A DNA stretch of 64,000 bases from JAAZPT01 sp034180455 (GCA_034180455.1 JAXFOG010000006.1:102041-166040); one strand, 5' to 3'. Shown: positions 1 to 10,172, counted from the stretch's first letter. Translations and numbers: made by a program. Notes: generated by a model not told the origin, from the letters alone.

Positions 1-525
1 GAAAAAGCAGTTTTTGCTGCTATTGTTGGTATTGCACTTGTAATGCTACTTATGATACTAAGGTATAGACTTAGTGGATTTGTAGCTTCATGGGCTATAG
101 TTATTTATATCATAATGCTATTCTTCTTTATTGCAATTATTCCTGGTATTCAACTTACTCTTCCTGGTATAGCTGGTATAGTTTTAGGAATTGGTATGGC
201 TGTTGATGCAAATATTATTATATGCGAAAGATTTAAAGAAGAAATTATAAGTGGGCGCCCAGTTGCACATGCATTTAGACTTGGATACAAGAATGCTCTC
301 TCTGCTATAATCGATGCAAATATTACAACTATTATAGCTGCTATAGTATTACTAGGATTTGGTACTGGTTCTATAAAAGGTTTTGCAATAACATTGCTCT
401 TAGGCGTACTTGTAAGCATGCTTAGTGCAATAGTTATCTCAAAATATTTGCTTAGAAACTTTATAAACATTAGTAATAAAACTAGCTTGTATACCCATGC
501 TAAAGCAAAGGAGGTAGAAGCATAA
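1..525 (+). CDS. secD: Protein translocase subunit SecD, 3' part
   Basis: C-terminal 174 codons of SecD, open at the left window edge in frame 1. SecD pairs with SecF in the membrane and uses the proton gradient to help the SecYEG channel release exported proteins. The hallmark membrane stretch with GIGMAVDANIIICERFKEEI is present, followed by further hydrophobic segments and a short charged tail. An AAAGGAGGT sequence within the last codons is the ribosome site for secF, and the stop overlaps the secF start (TAATG), so the two are translationally coupled. The identity is firm; the upstream part of the protein, including the periplasmic-side domain, is outside the window. Confidence 0.95.
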   Translation, partial: EKAVFAAIVGIALVMLLMILRYRLSGFVASWAIVIYIIMLFFFIAIIPGIQLTLPGIAGIVLGIGMAVDANIIICERFKEEIISGRPVAHAFRLGYKNALSAIIDANITTIIAAIVLLGFGTGSIKGFAITLLLGVLVSMLSAIVISKYLLRNFINISNKTSLYTHAKAKEVEA

Positions 526-1448
526 TGAAGGTAAAAGTAAAGAATCATTCAAAAATTTGCCTTGTTATTTCTGGAACTATTATGCTAGTAGCTTTAGTTA
601 TGAGCATTATGGGGTATGGAATTAACTATGGTCTTGACTTTGATGGGGGTCTAAATATTAAATATCAGATGAATAGTGAGTTTGATAATGCTGATATTGA
701 AGCTGCTCTACACAATCAAAATATAAATGAATTTAAGATTTCAAAAGCTGGTGCTGATCAAACAGAACTACAGTTGCGTATTAGAGATATAAGCGATGAG
801 GACGTACAAGTATTTAGAACGAAGTTAGAAGATGAGCTTCTAAAAAAATATCGGGATATGGATATTAAGAATGCTGCAGTTGCTTATGTTGGGCCTGTAG
901 CTGGTGCAACTCTTATTAAAAATGCTTTTTTAAGTGTTGCTATTGCAAGCTTGCTTATGCTTATTTACATTGGATTTAGATTTGATCTTAACTCAGGGGT
1001 TGCTGCAGTCTTTGGCCTTGTGCATGATGTGCTAATAATGGTTTCATTTATGGTTATTTTCAGGTCTTTTATTCAAATGAACAGCACATTTATTGCTGCA
1101 ATGCTTACAATAGTAGGCTATTCCATCAACAATACTATTGTAATATTTGATAGAATAAGAGAAAATAATAGAAAACCTGGATTCTCTTCTATTGATAAGA
1201 ATGAGATTGTAAATATTTCTATAAGTGAGTCTTTGGGAAGAACAATCAACACTACCTTGACAACTTTATTCACAATAGTTGCTCTATATGTTTTCGGCGT
1301 TGATGCTATTAAAGAATTTGCACTACCAATTATTATAGGAATTTTATCTGGTGTATATAGTGCAAACATGATAAATGGTTATGTTTGGGCATATCTTACA
1401 AAAACAAAGTTTTTAACTAAAAAGAATAAAAAGCCACAAAGAGCATAA
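525..1448 (+). CDS. secF: Protein translocase subunit SecF
   Basis: 307-residue SecF, the partner of SecD in the SecDF export motor. An N-terminal membrane segment (about residues 9-30) is followed by the family motif with GLDFDGG, an extracytoplasmic domain, and then five hydrophobic segments from about residue 128. The motif GYSINNTIVIFDRIREN is typical of the fourth transmembrane region of SecF. Length is normal for a stand-alone Firmicute SecF. The start overlaps the secD stop by one base, and the ribosome site lies inside secD. A strong terminator hairpin follows, so secDF probably ends its own transcription unit. Confidence 0.96.
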   Translation: MKVKVKNHSKICLVISGTIMLVALVMSIMGYGINYGLDFDGGLNIKYQMNSEFDNADIEAALHNQNINEFKISKAGADQTELQLRIRDISDEDVQVFRTKLEDELLKKYRDMDIKNAAVAYVGPVAGATLIKNAFLSVAIASLLMLIYIGFRFDLNSGVAAVFGLVHDVLIMVSFMVIFRSFIQMNSTFIAAMLTIVGYSINNTIVIFDRIRENNRKPGFSSIDKNEIVNISISESLGRTINTTLTTLFTIVALYVFGVDAIKEFALPIIIGILSGVYSANMINGYVWAYLTKTKFLTKKNKKPQRA

Positions 1449-1457
1449 TTTTAGAAT

Positions 1458-1491
1458 GCCCCATAATCATTTTGTGATTGTGGGGCTTTTT
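1458..1491 (+). terminator. Rho-independent terminator after secF
   Basis: A 12-bp stem (1458-1469 with 1475-1486, GCCCC core, one G-U pair) and a 5-base loop are followed by five T. It ends the secDF unit. It lies unusually close to the next start codon at 1500, which has no visible ribosome site. Confidence 0.88.
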
Positions 1492-1499
1492 GTATTTAT

Positions 1500-3803
1500 A
1501 TGAAGAAAATAATAAAAAGAATTGAATATAAATCAAATATAGTACTGCATGAATCTAACTTCATGAACGAACTATTACAATCATATGGGTTTGTAAATAA
1601 AGAAGAAGTGCATGAGTTTCTTTATCCAGATATAAAGAAACTCAACGATCCTTTTTTATTTAAAGACATGAAAACAGCAGTTGAGTTAATATTTAATGCA
1701 ATAAAAATACAACAAAAAATAGTTGTTTTCCATGACTATGATTGTGATGGAGTATGTGCTAGTTTTGTCCTATCTTCCACAATCCGTCATATGGGTGGCA
1801 ATGTCGATTGTATGTGTCCAACTAGGGAAGAGGGATATGGATTAAATCTAGACAGAATAAAGCTATTAAGTAAAAACTACAATCTGATAATTACTGTAGA
1901 TTTAGGAATAAGTAATTATGATGAAGTGCGTTGTGCAAAGAATCTAGGAATGAATGTCATTATAAGTGATCATCATCAGTTGCCAAGCATATTGCCTGAG
2001 GCAGATGCCATAATACATCCACAGATAGATCCGTATCCATTTAAATACTTATGTGGAACTGGTGTAGCTTATAAAATTGCTAAAGCGCTCATAGGAGAAG
2101 ATGCAGATCAGCTACTAGACATTGTCGCAATAGCTACAATTGGAGACATTGTTACTCTCACTGATGAAAATAGAATACTTGTAAAATTTGGCTTAGAAAA
2201 ACTTTCTAATACTAATAATCTTGGATTAAGGGCGTTAATTGATGTTAGTGGACTTAATAATAAAAAAGATATAAAGTCTTTAGATGTAGCGTTTAAAATC
2301 GTTCCGAGACTGAATGTGGCTGGAAGAATGCAAACAGCAGATATTGCATTAAAACTATTACAAAGTGGTACTGTTGAAGAAGCAGAACAATATGCTGATT
2401 TGCTCAATGAGCTTAACAAATCAAGAAAAGAATCCGAACAGAGTATTATTAAAGCAGCTTTTGAACTATTATCAACTTATGATTTTAATAAAAACAAATT
2501 TATTGTTATAAGTGGTACTGATTGGAATTCCGGAATTGTTGGGCTTGCTGCAGGTAAAATTTGTGAGAAATTTCATTTACCTGTTGCTGTTTTTTCGATA
2601 ACTGATGATAAGGCAACAGCAAGTATACGCTCTATAAAAGGTTTGAACATTTATGAAGTTCTTAAACATTGTTCAGAATTATTTATCAAATGGGGAGGTC
2701 ATGAGCAGGCTGCAGGTGTAACACTTTATTCCAATGATATTGAAAAGTTTTCAGAAATGGCCAATGACTATATTTCCAAAAATATTGATCCAAAAGTATT
2801 CATTCCACACATAGAATATGATCACATAATAGACCTAAATGATGTAACTATTCAAAATTGTAATTTTATTGAGCAATGCGAGCCTTTTGGAGAAGGAAAT
2901 CCAAAACCAAAATTTTTGATAAATGATGTGCAAGTTTTATATGCAAAAAAAGTTGGATTAGATGGTAAGCATTTAAAGCTTTCACTTGGAGATAGAACTA
3001 ATGATGTAAATGCTATTGCTTTTGGTATGGGGGACATGCTTAATGATTTACAAAACTCTGTTGAGATCATTGCAAATATGGAAAAGAATACGTTTAACGG
3101 TAATACAACTCCTCAGTTAATTATTCAACATATTGGATATAACATAGAAAATGAGCTTTTACGCTTTGATAAAGTCAATGAGGATACTTTACTTACATAT
3201 AAAATATCGTGGCTGTGTGAAGCTCTGAAAGAGAATCGAAGCAATTACACTGAAATAAAAAAATGTCAAAATAAATTAACAGACTACTATGGCACATTGG
3301 TTGTTTCTTATGATAAAAAGAAAATATATGATTATTATAAAAAAAATTATCAGTATATTGATATTGCTACTAATTTGCCAACCAGCGAAACAACACTAAA
3401 CTCTCTGATTGCTATGCCCGATTGGGATAAGATCAAAAATTATAAATATAATAACATAATTATTCTCGATAGCAATGTAAGACAAGCTCAAGTTGATTTT
3501 TTGCATTTTCTTTACCCAACTTCTAATATTATTATCGAATGTAAAGTTGAACCTGATAAAAATATATATTTAGGAATTGAAATATTTAGACAAATATACA
3601 TAAAACTTTTAAAAAACTGCTATAATAGTTTGGAAGATTTATCTCAGTCTATTGGAGAAGATAAAGAAAAATTGCTTTTTGCATTATTTGTTTTTGAAAG
3701 TTTAGGCTTAATAATTTTCGATAAGGATAATTTTAAAATAACTGTAAACAAAAATCCTAAAAAATGCGATTTGGAGGATAGTCCTCTAATTAAGGCTTTA
3801 TAG
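1500..3803 (+). CDS. recJ: Single-stranded-DNA-specific exonuclease RecJ
   Basis: 767-residue RecJ of the DHH phosphoesterase superfamily, which degrades single-stranded DNA 5' to 3' in recombinational and mismatch repair. The N-terminal DHH domain shows the metal-binding DYDCDG motif (residues 79-84) and the DHH triplet (157-159). The DHHA1 domain carries GGHEQAAG near residue 400, and an OB-type domain follows. About 200 further C-terminal residues are weakly conserved, as in other long Firmicute RecJ proteins. The ATG at 1500 gives an N-terminus that matches the family but has no Shine-Dalgarno sequence, and it sits 8 bases after the T-run of the secF terminator. Expression may depend on read-through or an internal promoter. 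rel follows after 21 bases with a good ribosome site. Confidence 0.93.
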   Translation: MKKIIKRIEYKSNIVLHESNFMNELLQSYGFVNKEEVHEFLYPDIKKLNDPFLFKDMKTAVELIFNAIKIQQKIVVFHDYDCDGVCASFVLSSTIRHMGGNVDCMCPTREEGYGLNLDRIKLLSKNYNLIITVDLGISNYDEVRCAKNLGMNVIISDHHQLPSILPEADAIIHPQIDPYPFKYLCGTGVAYKIAKALIGEDADQLLDIVAIATIGDIVTLTDENRILVKFGLEKLSNTNNLGLRALIDVSGLNNKKDIKSLDVAFKIVPRLNVAGRMQTADIALKLLQSGTVEEAEQYADLLNELNKSRKESEQSIIKAAFELLSTYDFNKNKFIVISGTDWNSGIVGLAAGKICEKFHLPVAVFSITDDKATASIRSIKGLNIYEVLKHCSELFIKWGGHEQAAGVTLYSNDIEKFSEMANDYISKNIDPKVFIPHIEYDHIIDLNDVTIQNCNFIEQCEPFGEGNPKPKFLINDVQVLYAKKVGLDGKHLKLSLGDRTNDVNAIAFGMGDMLNDLQNSVEIIANMEKNTFNGNTTPQLIIQHIGYNIENELLRFDKVNEDTLLTYKISWLCEALKENRSNYTEIKKCQNKLTDYYGTLVVSYDKKKIYDYYKKNYQYIDIATNLPTSETTLNSLIAMPDWDKIKNYKYNNIIILDSNVRQAQVDFLHFLYPTSNIIIECKVEPDKNIYLGIEIFRQIYIKLLKNCYNSLEDLSQSIGEDKEKLLFALFVFESLGLIIFDKDNFKITVNKNPKKCDLEDSPLIKAL

Positions 3804-3824
3804 AAAATTCGGAGGTGGCTATCT

Positions 3825-6020
3825 ATGGAAACATCACCAATGGAAATTATGTCATTGGAAACAATGCTGCGTCGAGTAAAAAAATATAGTAATAGCGAGC
3901 AGCTAAATGTTATAGAAAAAGCTTATTATTTTGCAGAAAAGGCTCATGAAGGACAAAAGCGAAAGAATGGTGAAAATTACTTTATTCATCCATGCGCTGT
4001 AGCAAGCATACTTATTGAGCTTCAGCTTGATGTTGACACAATCGCTGCGGGATTGTTGCATGATACAGTTGAAGATTGCAGTGGCGTAACAATTGATATA
4101 ATAAAAGAAAAGTTTTCTCCAGAGATAGCATTACTTGTTGACGGCGTTACAAAACTTGAAAATATAGAATATCAGGATAGGGAAGAACAAAAGGCCGAAA
4201 ATATTCGAAAAATGATTCTGGCTATGGCAAAGGATATAAGAGTTGTACTTATTAAACTTGCCGATAGACTTCATAATATGCGTACTTTACGTTTTCAGAC
4301 TCCAGAAAAGCAAAAGAGCATTGCTAAAGAAACTCTTGAAATCTATTCATCAATTGCTCATAGATTAGGCTTAAACAGCATTAAATCAGAGTTAGAAGAT
4401 CTGTCTTTTAAATATTTGGAACCAGAAGAATATAAAAGAATTGCTGAACTAGTAGGAATCAGGCGTAGCGAAAGAGAAGAGCAGATAAAAATGATAGTTA
4501 AGACTCTTAGCGAGAAGATAGAAACGCTTGGATTTCATTACGAGATCGACGGGAGGCCTAAACATTTATACAGTATTTATAAGAAAATGTCGCAAAAGAA
4601 TAAAACTTTTGATCAAATATACGACATAATTGCAATAAGAATACTTGTAGAAACAGTAGAACAATGCTACTCAGTACTTGGAGTTGTTCATACATTTTGG
4701 ACACAAGTCCCTGGTAGATTTAAAGATTATATATCTGTTCCTAAAGCAAATATGTATCAAAGCCTGCATACTACTGTTATAGGTGGTAGACAATTTCCAT
4801 TTCCATTTGAAATACAGATTCGAACCTTTGAAATGCATAAAATTGCTGAATTTGGTATAGCTGCTCATTGGAGATATAAAGAAGTGCCTGGTTCAAAGGT
4901 GCAACCGGATAAAAAAATGTATTGGCTTGGGCAAATACTTGACTGGCAAAAGGAAATGGCTGATAGCAAAGAATTTATTGATTCGCTTAAGACGGATCTG
5001 TTTAGCGATGAAGTATTTATATTTACTCCAAAAGGCGATGTTATTACAATGCAGGCAGGGGCCACACCTATTGATTTTGCATATAGGGTACATAGCGAGG
5101 TTGGTAACAAATGTGTTGGAGCAAAGGTAAATGGAAAAATTGTTCCACTCAATACAGTGCTAAAGACTGGGGATAAGGTTGATATAATAACTTCTCCAAC
5201 ATCAAAAGGTCCAAGCATGGATTGGCTTAATGTAGTTAAAACTACTCAAGCAAAGTCTAGAATTAGGCAATATTTTAAGCATGCTTTTAAAGAGGAAAAT
5301 ATAAATAAAGGGCGTGAAATGGTTACTCTTGAATGCAAACGTCATTCAGTTGCACCTGCTCAACTTTTAAAAAAAGAATATTACGATCCCTTACTGAAGA
5401 GATATTCTTTCGCTGAGTTAGACGATATATTTGGCGCTGTAGGATATGGAGAAATAACAGCAGAATATTTTGTAGTAAAGCTGCTTGAGGAAAAGAAAAA
5501 GCAAGAAGATATATCTGCACCAGAAATAAACGAAGTAAGTAAAGAAGAATTAAACTTACAGTTTAGCAAGTCAAATCATGGTGTTTATATTGAAGGCCAA
5601 AGTGGAATTCTTGTTCACTTTGCAAAGTGCTGTAATCCTGTTCCGGGCGATCAGATTATCGGATTTGTTACTCAAGGAAGAGGGGTAACAATACACAAGG
5701 AAGAGTGTATAAATATATTAAATTCAAATAAGGATAGACTTGTAAAAGCTAATTGGGCAAATGAAAACGAAGATGAATTTGATGCAGGTATACAAATTAT
5801 AGCTTATGATCACATTAGCCTTTTAGCAGAAATTGCTATGCTAATCAGCAATATGAATGTTCAAATTACGGCATCAAATGCCAGACGCGATGCAAAACGT
5901 GAAACTAGCGCAATTACTATGGTTATTAAAGTTAAATCAAAGGGACAGCTTGATTCGGTTATAAAGAAAATAAAGCAAAGATCTGACGTGATTGATGTGT
6001 TTAGAGGAACAGGTAACTAA
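3825..6020 (+). CDS. relA: Bifunctional (p)ppGpp synthetase/hydrolase Rel
   Basis: 731-residue long RelA/SpoT homologue that makes and degrades the alarmone (p)ppGpp. The HD hydrolase domain contains HPCAVA (from H55) and the LLHDTVED motif (H79-D80), so the hydrolase looks intact. The synthetase domain has an RFKDYI motif near residue 297; the RxKD type is characteristic of bifunctional enzymes. A TGS domain begins near residue 398 (VFIFTPKGD), a Cys-containing region with AKCCNPVPGD follows, and an ACT domain fills the last 75 residues. A GGAGGT ribosome site precedes the ATG. The gene order rel-dtd-MBL-hemZ is common in Clostridia. Confidence 0.96.
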   Translation: METSPMEIMSLETMLRRVKKYSNSEQLNVIEKAYYFAEKAHEGQKRKNGENYFIHPCAVASILIELQLDVDTIAAGLLHDTVEDCSGVTIDIIKEKFSPEIALLVDGVTKLENIEYQDREEQKAENIRKMILAMAKDIRVVLIKLADRLHNMRTLRFQTPEKQKSIAKETLEIYSSIAHRLGLNSIKSELEDLSFKYLEPEEYKRIAELVGIRRSEREEQIKMIVKTLSEKIETLGFHYEIDGRPKHLYSIYKKMSQKNKTFDQIYDIIAIRILVETVEQCYSVLGVVHTFWTQVPGRFKDYISVPKANMYQSLHTTVIGGRQFPFPFEIQIRTFEMHKIAEFGIAAHWRYKEVPGSKVQPDKKMYWLGQILDWQKEMADSKEFIDSLKTDLFSDEVFIFTPKGDVITMQAGATPIDFAYRVHSEVGNKCVGAKVNGKIVPLNTVLKTGDKVDIITSPTSKGPSMDWLNVVKTTQAKSRIRQYFKHAFKEENINKGREMVTLECKRHSVAPAQLLKKEYYDPLLKRYSFAELDDIFGAVGYGEITAEYFVVKLLEEKKKQEDISAPEINEVSKEELNLQFSKSNHGVYIEGQSGILVHFAKCCNPVPGDQIIGFVTQGRGVTIHKEECINILNSNKDRLVKANWANENEDEFDAGIQIIAYDHISLLAEIAMLISNMNVQITASNARRDAKRETSAITMVIKVKSKGQLDSVIKKIKQRSDVIDVFRGTGN

Positions 6021-6030
6021 GGAGAGAAAA

Positions 6031-6480
6031 ATGAGAGTTGTTGTACAGAGAGTTATTAACTCGCATGTTGAAGTTGATGGAAAAACTATTGGAAGCATAG
6101 GCAAAGGATTTATGCTTTTAATAGGCGTTGAGGTTAACGATACTACAGAGGATGCAGATTATATAGTAAATAAAGTAAGTGGCCTTAGAATTTTTGAAGA
6201 TGATGCAGGAAAAATGAATTTTTCTATACAAGAATCAAAAGGGGAAATTTTGGCCATAAGTCAATTTACTTTATTGGCTGACTCAAGACATGGTAGAAGA
6301 CCATCATTTATTAACGCAGAGTTACCTGAAAAAGCTAATAATCTATATGAATATACATGTGATAAATTTAAGCAGAATGGAATTCATGTTGAAAAGGGAT
6401 CTTTTGGCGCAGACATGAAAGTACATTTAATAAATGATGGCCCAGTAACTATTCTTTTGGATAGTAAGAAGTTATTTTAG
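6031..6480 (+). CDS. dtd: D-aminoacyl-tRNA deacylase
   Basis: 149-residue DTD, which removes D-amino acids (and glycine mis-attached to tRNA-Ala) from tRNA. The start chosen is the ATG at 6031, because an AAGGAGAG site lies just before it and the protein then begins MRVVVQRV as in the family; an in-frame start further upstream lies inside rel. The active-site motifs SQFTL and the cis Gly-Pro loop NDGPVTI are present. Length matches E. coli and Bacillus DTD. It sits between rel and an MBL hydrolase in a tight operon. Confidence 0.95.
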   Translation: MRVVVQRVINSHVEVDGKTIGSIGKGFMLLIGVEVNDTTEDADYIVNKVSGLRIFEDDAGKMNFSIQESKGEILAISQFTLLADSRHGRRPSFINAELPEKANNLYEYTCDKFKQNGIHVEKGSFGADMKVHLINDGPVTILLDSKKLF

Positions 6481-6487
6481 AGGAATA

Positions 6488-7111
6488 ATGGATAAATTTA
6501 ATAATGTAAATATAAAAAAAATTTCTGTTGGTGAATTACAAGAAAACTGTTATATAGTTGAAAATAATGATTCTGCTAGTGCAACAATCATTGATCCTGG
6601 TTCAGAACCAAATAAAATAATAGAAAACCTATCTTATCCGAAAATTGATAGTGTTATTCTAACACATGGACATTTTGATCATATATCAGCAATTGACGAC
6701 TTAGCAAAGAAATATGATTTTAAAATATATGTTCATGAATATGATGCCGAAATGCTTGCTGATCCAGAAAAAAATCTTTCATCGTCTTTTATGACTAAAC
6801 CAATTGTTATATCACATAATTTTATAACATATACTGATAATCAGACAATTAAGTCATCGGGACTAGAGTTCAAAGCAATACATACACCAGGACACTCCAA
6901 AGGTAGTACATGTTTATTGCTTAATGTTGGAGAAGAGAATATTCTTTTTACAGGTGATACTCTTTTCGCAGGAGGCTATGGAAGGACAGATTTTTATGGG
7001 GGAGATTTCTCATCTTTAGTGAACTCCATGAGAAGACTTTATAAACTTGAAGGATATTACTATTGCTATCCTGGCCATGGCGATAATACTATTCTTGGAA
7101 AGAAAAGCTAA
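6488..7111 (+). CDS. MBL-fold metallo-hydrolase (glyoxalase II-like)
   Basis: 207-residue metallo-beta-lactamase-fold hydrolase. The complete two-metal ligand set is visible: THGHFDH, HTPGHSKGS, TGDTLF and YPGHGD. These motifs and the size match the small GloB-like group found next to rel and dtd in many Clostridia. The cellular substrate of this group is not established; a thioester hydrolase role is only suggested by the fold. A GAGG site precedes the ATG, and the stop overlaps the hemZ start (TAATG), showing translational coupling. Confidence 0.88.
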   Translation: MDKFNNVNIKKISVGELQENCYIVENNDSASATIIDPGSEPNKIIENLSYPKIDSVILTHGHFDHISAIDDLAKKYDFKIYVHEYDAEMLADPEKNLSSSFMTKPIVISHNFITYTDNQTIKSSGLEFKAIHTPGHSKGSTCLLLNVGEENILFTGDTLFAGGYGRTDFYGGDFSSLVNSMRRLYKLEGYYYCYPGHGDNTILGKKS

Positions 7112-8574
7112 TGAAAGTTTACTTACAAAGCCACCATACTGAGCTATACAAGGATTTTTATGATATTATAAAAATATTTATTCCAAATCTTGAACTAGAT
7201 TTATTAGATAATGGAAAACGATATGATTTAGTAATATCATCTTTTGAAAAAATTGATGGCAATTTTCACCTTGTTAAGTTTGAAACTATATTTGAATTAA
7301 AAGAATATTGTTCAGAAGATTCATGCATAATAAAAACAGATTCTCAATTGCTTTATAAAAAGGAATACAAGAGACTTGTTAAGAACAGTCTTTATTCTTT
7401 ACTTAAAAAAATTTTTGGAAAAACATCTCCATGGGGTTCTCTTACTGGTGTAAGACCAAGCTATTTATTTTATGAAAGCCTTGATTCAATTAAATCTCTA
7501 GATAAAACTTGTAGTTTTCTTCAAAAAACTTATGACTTAGATAATTCAAAGGCCACACTATTGAGAGACGTTGTAAAAACTCAGTTGAAGATGAAGCCAA
7601 TAACAGATAAATCAGTTGATGTATATATTGGCATACCGTTTTGCACGTCTAGATGTCATTATTGCACTTTTGCTAGCAACAAAACTGATGAAAGCAGTAT
7701 AAAAACATATTTAAACTCATTATTTAAAGAGATTGGTGCTATTAATAATATTATTGATCATAATAATTTTAGTTTGCGTGCGCTCTATATTGGAGGAGGA
7801 ACGCCAACAGCTCTTGATGACTTATCTTTTGAAAGTTTGCTTAAAACAGTTGACCTTTATTTTTCACAGTATGGTGAATTTGAGTATTCTATTGAAGCAG
7901 GTAGACCTGATACAATTAATGAATATAAACTTAATTCTATGAGAGAACACAATGTAAATAGAATCAGTATCAATCCACAAACATTAAATGATAAAACACT
8001 TAGCCTAATAGGAAGAAACCATAGTTCAGATGATTTTTTCATAACTTATGACCTTGCAAGAAAATTAGGTTTTAATAATATTAATACCGATATAATAGCT
8101 GCATTGCCAAAGGAGCAGCTTGAAGATTTTGTATATACCGTAGACGAAATCTTAAAACTTAATCCGGAGAGCATATCGGTTCATACATTAGCATTAAAAA
8201 GAAATAGTGTATTATCCAATACAGGATATAGTTATAAAGAAAATGATATTGCCAAAGATATGATAGATTATGCAAGAAACGCAGTATATAGCACAGGATA
8301 CAATCCATATTATCTATACAGGCAAAAAAATATTGTTTCTAATCTAGAAAATGTTGCATATTCAAAACCTGGATATGAATGTTTATATAATGTAGATATA
8401 ATGGAAGAAAAAATTAGTATTCTTGCTGCAGGAGCTGGAGCTATTTCAAAAAGAGTCAATAGTGAAAAATTTGAAAAAATACAAAGAGCTCCAAATGTTT
8501 CTGATTTAAAAACTTATAATGAAAAAATAACAGAAATGATAAATAGAAAATATTTATTATTTAATATGAGATAA
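7111..8574 (+). CDS. hemZ: HemZ-type radical SAM protein (coproporphyrinogen dehydrogenase family)
   Basis: 487-residue radical SAM protein. The [4Fe-4S] motif CxxxCxYC is at C178, C182 and C185, followed by the glycine-rich YIGGGTPTAL segment and the HemN/HemZ-like core. An extra N-terminal region of about 165 residues, including TSPWGSLTGVRPS, is what distinguishes HemZ from HemN. Family members are annotated as oxygen-independent coproporphyrinogen III dehydrogenases. No other haem gene is in the window, so the actual reaction here is uncertain. It is the last gene of the recJ-rel-dtd-MBL-hemZ run, overlapping the preceding stop. Confidence 0.88.
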   Translation: MKVYLQSHHTELYKDFYDIIKIFIPNLELDLLDNGKRYDLVISSFEKIDGNFHLVKFETIFELKEYCSEDSCIIKTDSQLLYKKEYKRLVKNSLYSLLKKIFGKTSPWGSLTGVRPSYLFYESLDSIKSLDKTCSFLQKTYDLDNSKATLLRDVVKTQLKMKPITDKSVDVYIGIPFCTSRCHYCTFASNKTDESSIKTYLNSLFKEIGAINNIIDHNNFSLRALYIGGGTPTALDDLSFESLLKTVDLYFSQYGEFEYSIEAGRPDTINEYKLNSMREHNVNRISINPQTLNDKTLSLIGRNHSSDDFFITYDLARKLGFNNINTDIIAALPKEQLEDFVYTVDEILKLNPESISVHTLALKRNSVLSNTGYSYKENDIAKDMIDYARNAVYSTGYNPYYLYRQKNIVSNLENVAYSKPGYECLYNVDIMEEKISILAAGAGAISKRVNSEKFEKIQRAPNVSDLKTYNEKITEMINRKYLLFNMR

Positions 8575-8675
8575 TTAAACATTCAAGATAAGCTTTTTTG
8601 TAGAAAAAATGATATAAAAATGATATTATATACATATTAAAAGTTAATGTTATAGTTATAAAGGAGGTACTACAA

Positions 8676-10172
8676 TTGAATAATTTAAAGGCAATTGTTG
8701 CACTTGACCAGGGAACAACAAGTTCACGTGCTATCGTTTTTGATTTAAATGGAAACATATTGTCTTCTTATGCAATAGAATTTTCACAAATATATCCTCA
8801 AGCAGGCTGGGTTGAGCACAATCCTGAGGACATTCTAAATTCACAGATCAGAGCATTAAAAACTGCAGTTGAAATTTCTCAAGTTAAGGTTGAAAATATT
8901 CTAGCTATTGGAATTACAAATCAAAGAGAAACAACACTCGTTTGGGATAAAAAAACTGGAAAATGTGTACATAATGCAATTGTCTGGCAATGTAGGCGTA
9001 CAGCTTCATATGTTGAAAAGATAATTAAAGATGGATATAGAGATAAGATACGCTCTATAACAGGTCTTATTCCTGATGCTTACTTTTCATCAACTAAAAT
9101 CGCTTACATACTTGATAAACTTAATCTTCATGATGAGGCAAGGCATGGAAATCTTTGCTTTGGTACTGTAGATAGTTTTTTGGCATGGAATTTAGTTGAA
9201 AACAGACCTCATGTTACTGATATTACCAATGCATCTCGCACAATGCTTTTTGATATAAGAAAAATAGAATGGTGTGATGAAATCCTAGATTATTTGAATA
9301 TTCCAAAAGCAATTTTGCCAAAAGTAATTAACACATCAGAAGTTATAGGTATGCTTAGAAGCGATATACTAGGTAAACCAATTCCTGTTGCAGCCTTAGT
9401 AGGTGATCAGCAGGCATCGTTGTTTGGTCAGATGTGTTTTGATACTGGAATGAGTAAAAACACATATGGTACAGGATGTTTTATGCTCATGAATACAGGT
9501 GACAAAATAATTGAAAGTAACAATGGATTACTATCCACAATTGCTTGGGGTATTAACGATAAAATTAACTACGCAATAGAGGGTAGCGTTTTTATGGGTG
9601 GAGCTACTGTTCAATGGCTTCGTGATGAAATGAAGTTTATTTCAAATAGTGCAGAATCAGAAAAAGTTGCTCAAAGCGTAGAAAATACGAACGGGGTATA
9701 TCTTGTTCCAGCTTTCACTGGCCTTGGAGCACCTTATTGGGATATGTATAGCCGAGGTACTATAGTTGGAATGACTAGAGGAACCAATAGAGCACATATT
9801 GTACGAGCTGCACTTGAAGCCATTTGCTATCAGTCATATGATTTACTAAAAGCCATTGAACAAGATTCAAAAATAAAGAGTTCAAAAATGAGAGTAGATG
9901 GTGGAGCCAGTGCAAATGGCTTTATGATGCAGTTTCAATCAGACATAATGGGTATAGCAATTGAAAGGCCAAGATTATTCGAAACAACAGCCTTTGGCGC
10001 GATGCTTCTTGCCGGACTTGCAACAGGAGTATTCAGCAATTTTGAGGAAGTAAAAAAATTATATAATTTAGATCTTACATATACACCTTCTATGCCTAAA
10101 GAAAAACAAAAATCACTTTTAAATGACTGGCATAGAGCAGTTGAAAGATCTAAGAATTGGATTCAAAAATAA
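8676..10172 (+). CDS. glpK: Glycerol kinase
   Basis: 498-residue FGGY-family kinase that phosphorylates glycerol to sn-glycerol 3-phosphate. It begins with a TTG codon at 8676 placed 8 bases after AAGGAGG, giving the usual start NNLKAIVALDQGTTSSR. Diagnostic segments include GITNQRETTLVW, the VWQCRRT region, GDQQASLFGQ, NTYGTGCFML and the C-terminal VDGGASANGF. Length is standard. No glycerol facilitator (glpF) or glycerol-3-phosphate dehydrogenase lies beside it, so it appears to be a single-gene unit closed by its own terminator. The 100-bp leader is AT-rich with no convincing consensus promoter. Confidence 0.96.
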   Translation: MNNLKAIVALDQGTTSSRAIVFDLNGNILSSYAIEFSQIYPQAGWVEHNPEDILNSQIRALKTAVEISQVKVENILAIGITNQRETTLVWDKKTGKCVHNAIVWQCRRTASYVEKIIKDGYRDKIRSITGLIPDAYFSSTKIAYILDKLNLHDEARHGNLCFGTVDSFLAWNLVENRPHVTDITNASRTMLFDIRKIEWCDEILDYLNIPKAILPKVINTSEVIGMLRSDILGKPIPVAALVGDQQASLFGQMCFDTGMSKNTYGTGCFMLMNTGDKIIESNNGLLSTIAWGINDKINYAIEGSVFMGGATVQWLRDEMKFISNSAESEKVAQSVENTNGVYLVPAFTGLGAPYWDMYSRGTIVGMTRGTNRAHIVRAALEAICYQSYDLLKAIEQDSKIKSSKMRVDGGASANGFMMQFQSDIMGIAIERPRLFETTAFGAMLLAGLATGVFSNFEEVKKLYNLDLTYTPSMPKEKQKSLLNDWHRAVERSKNWIQK

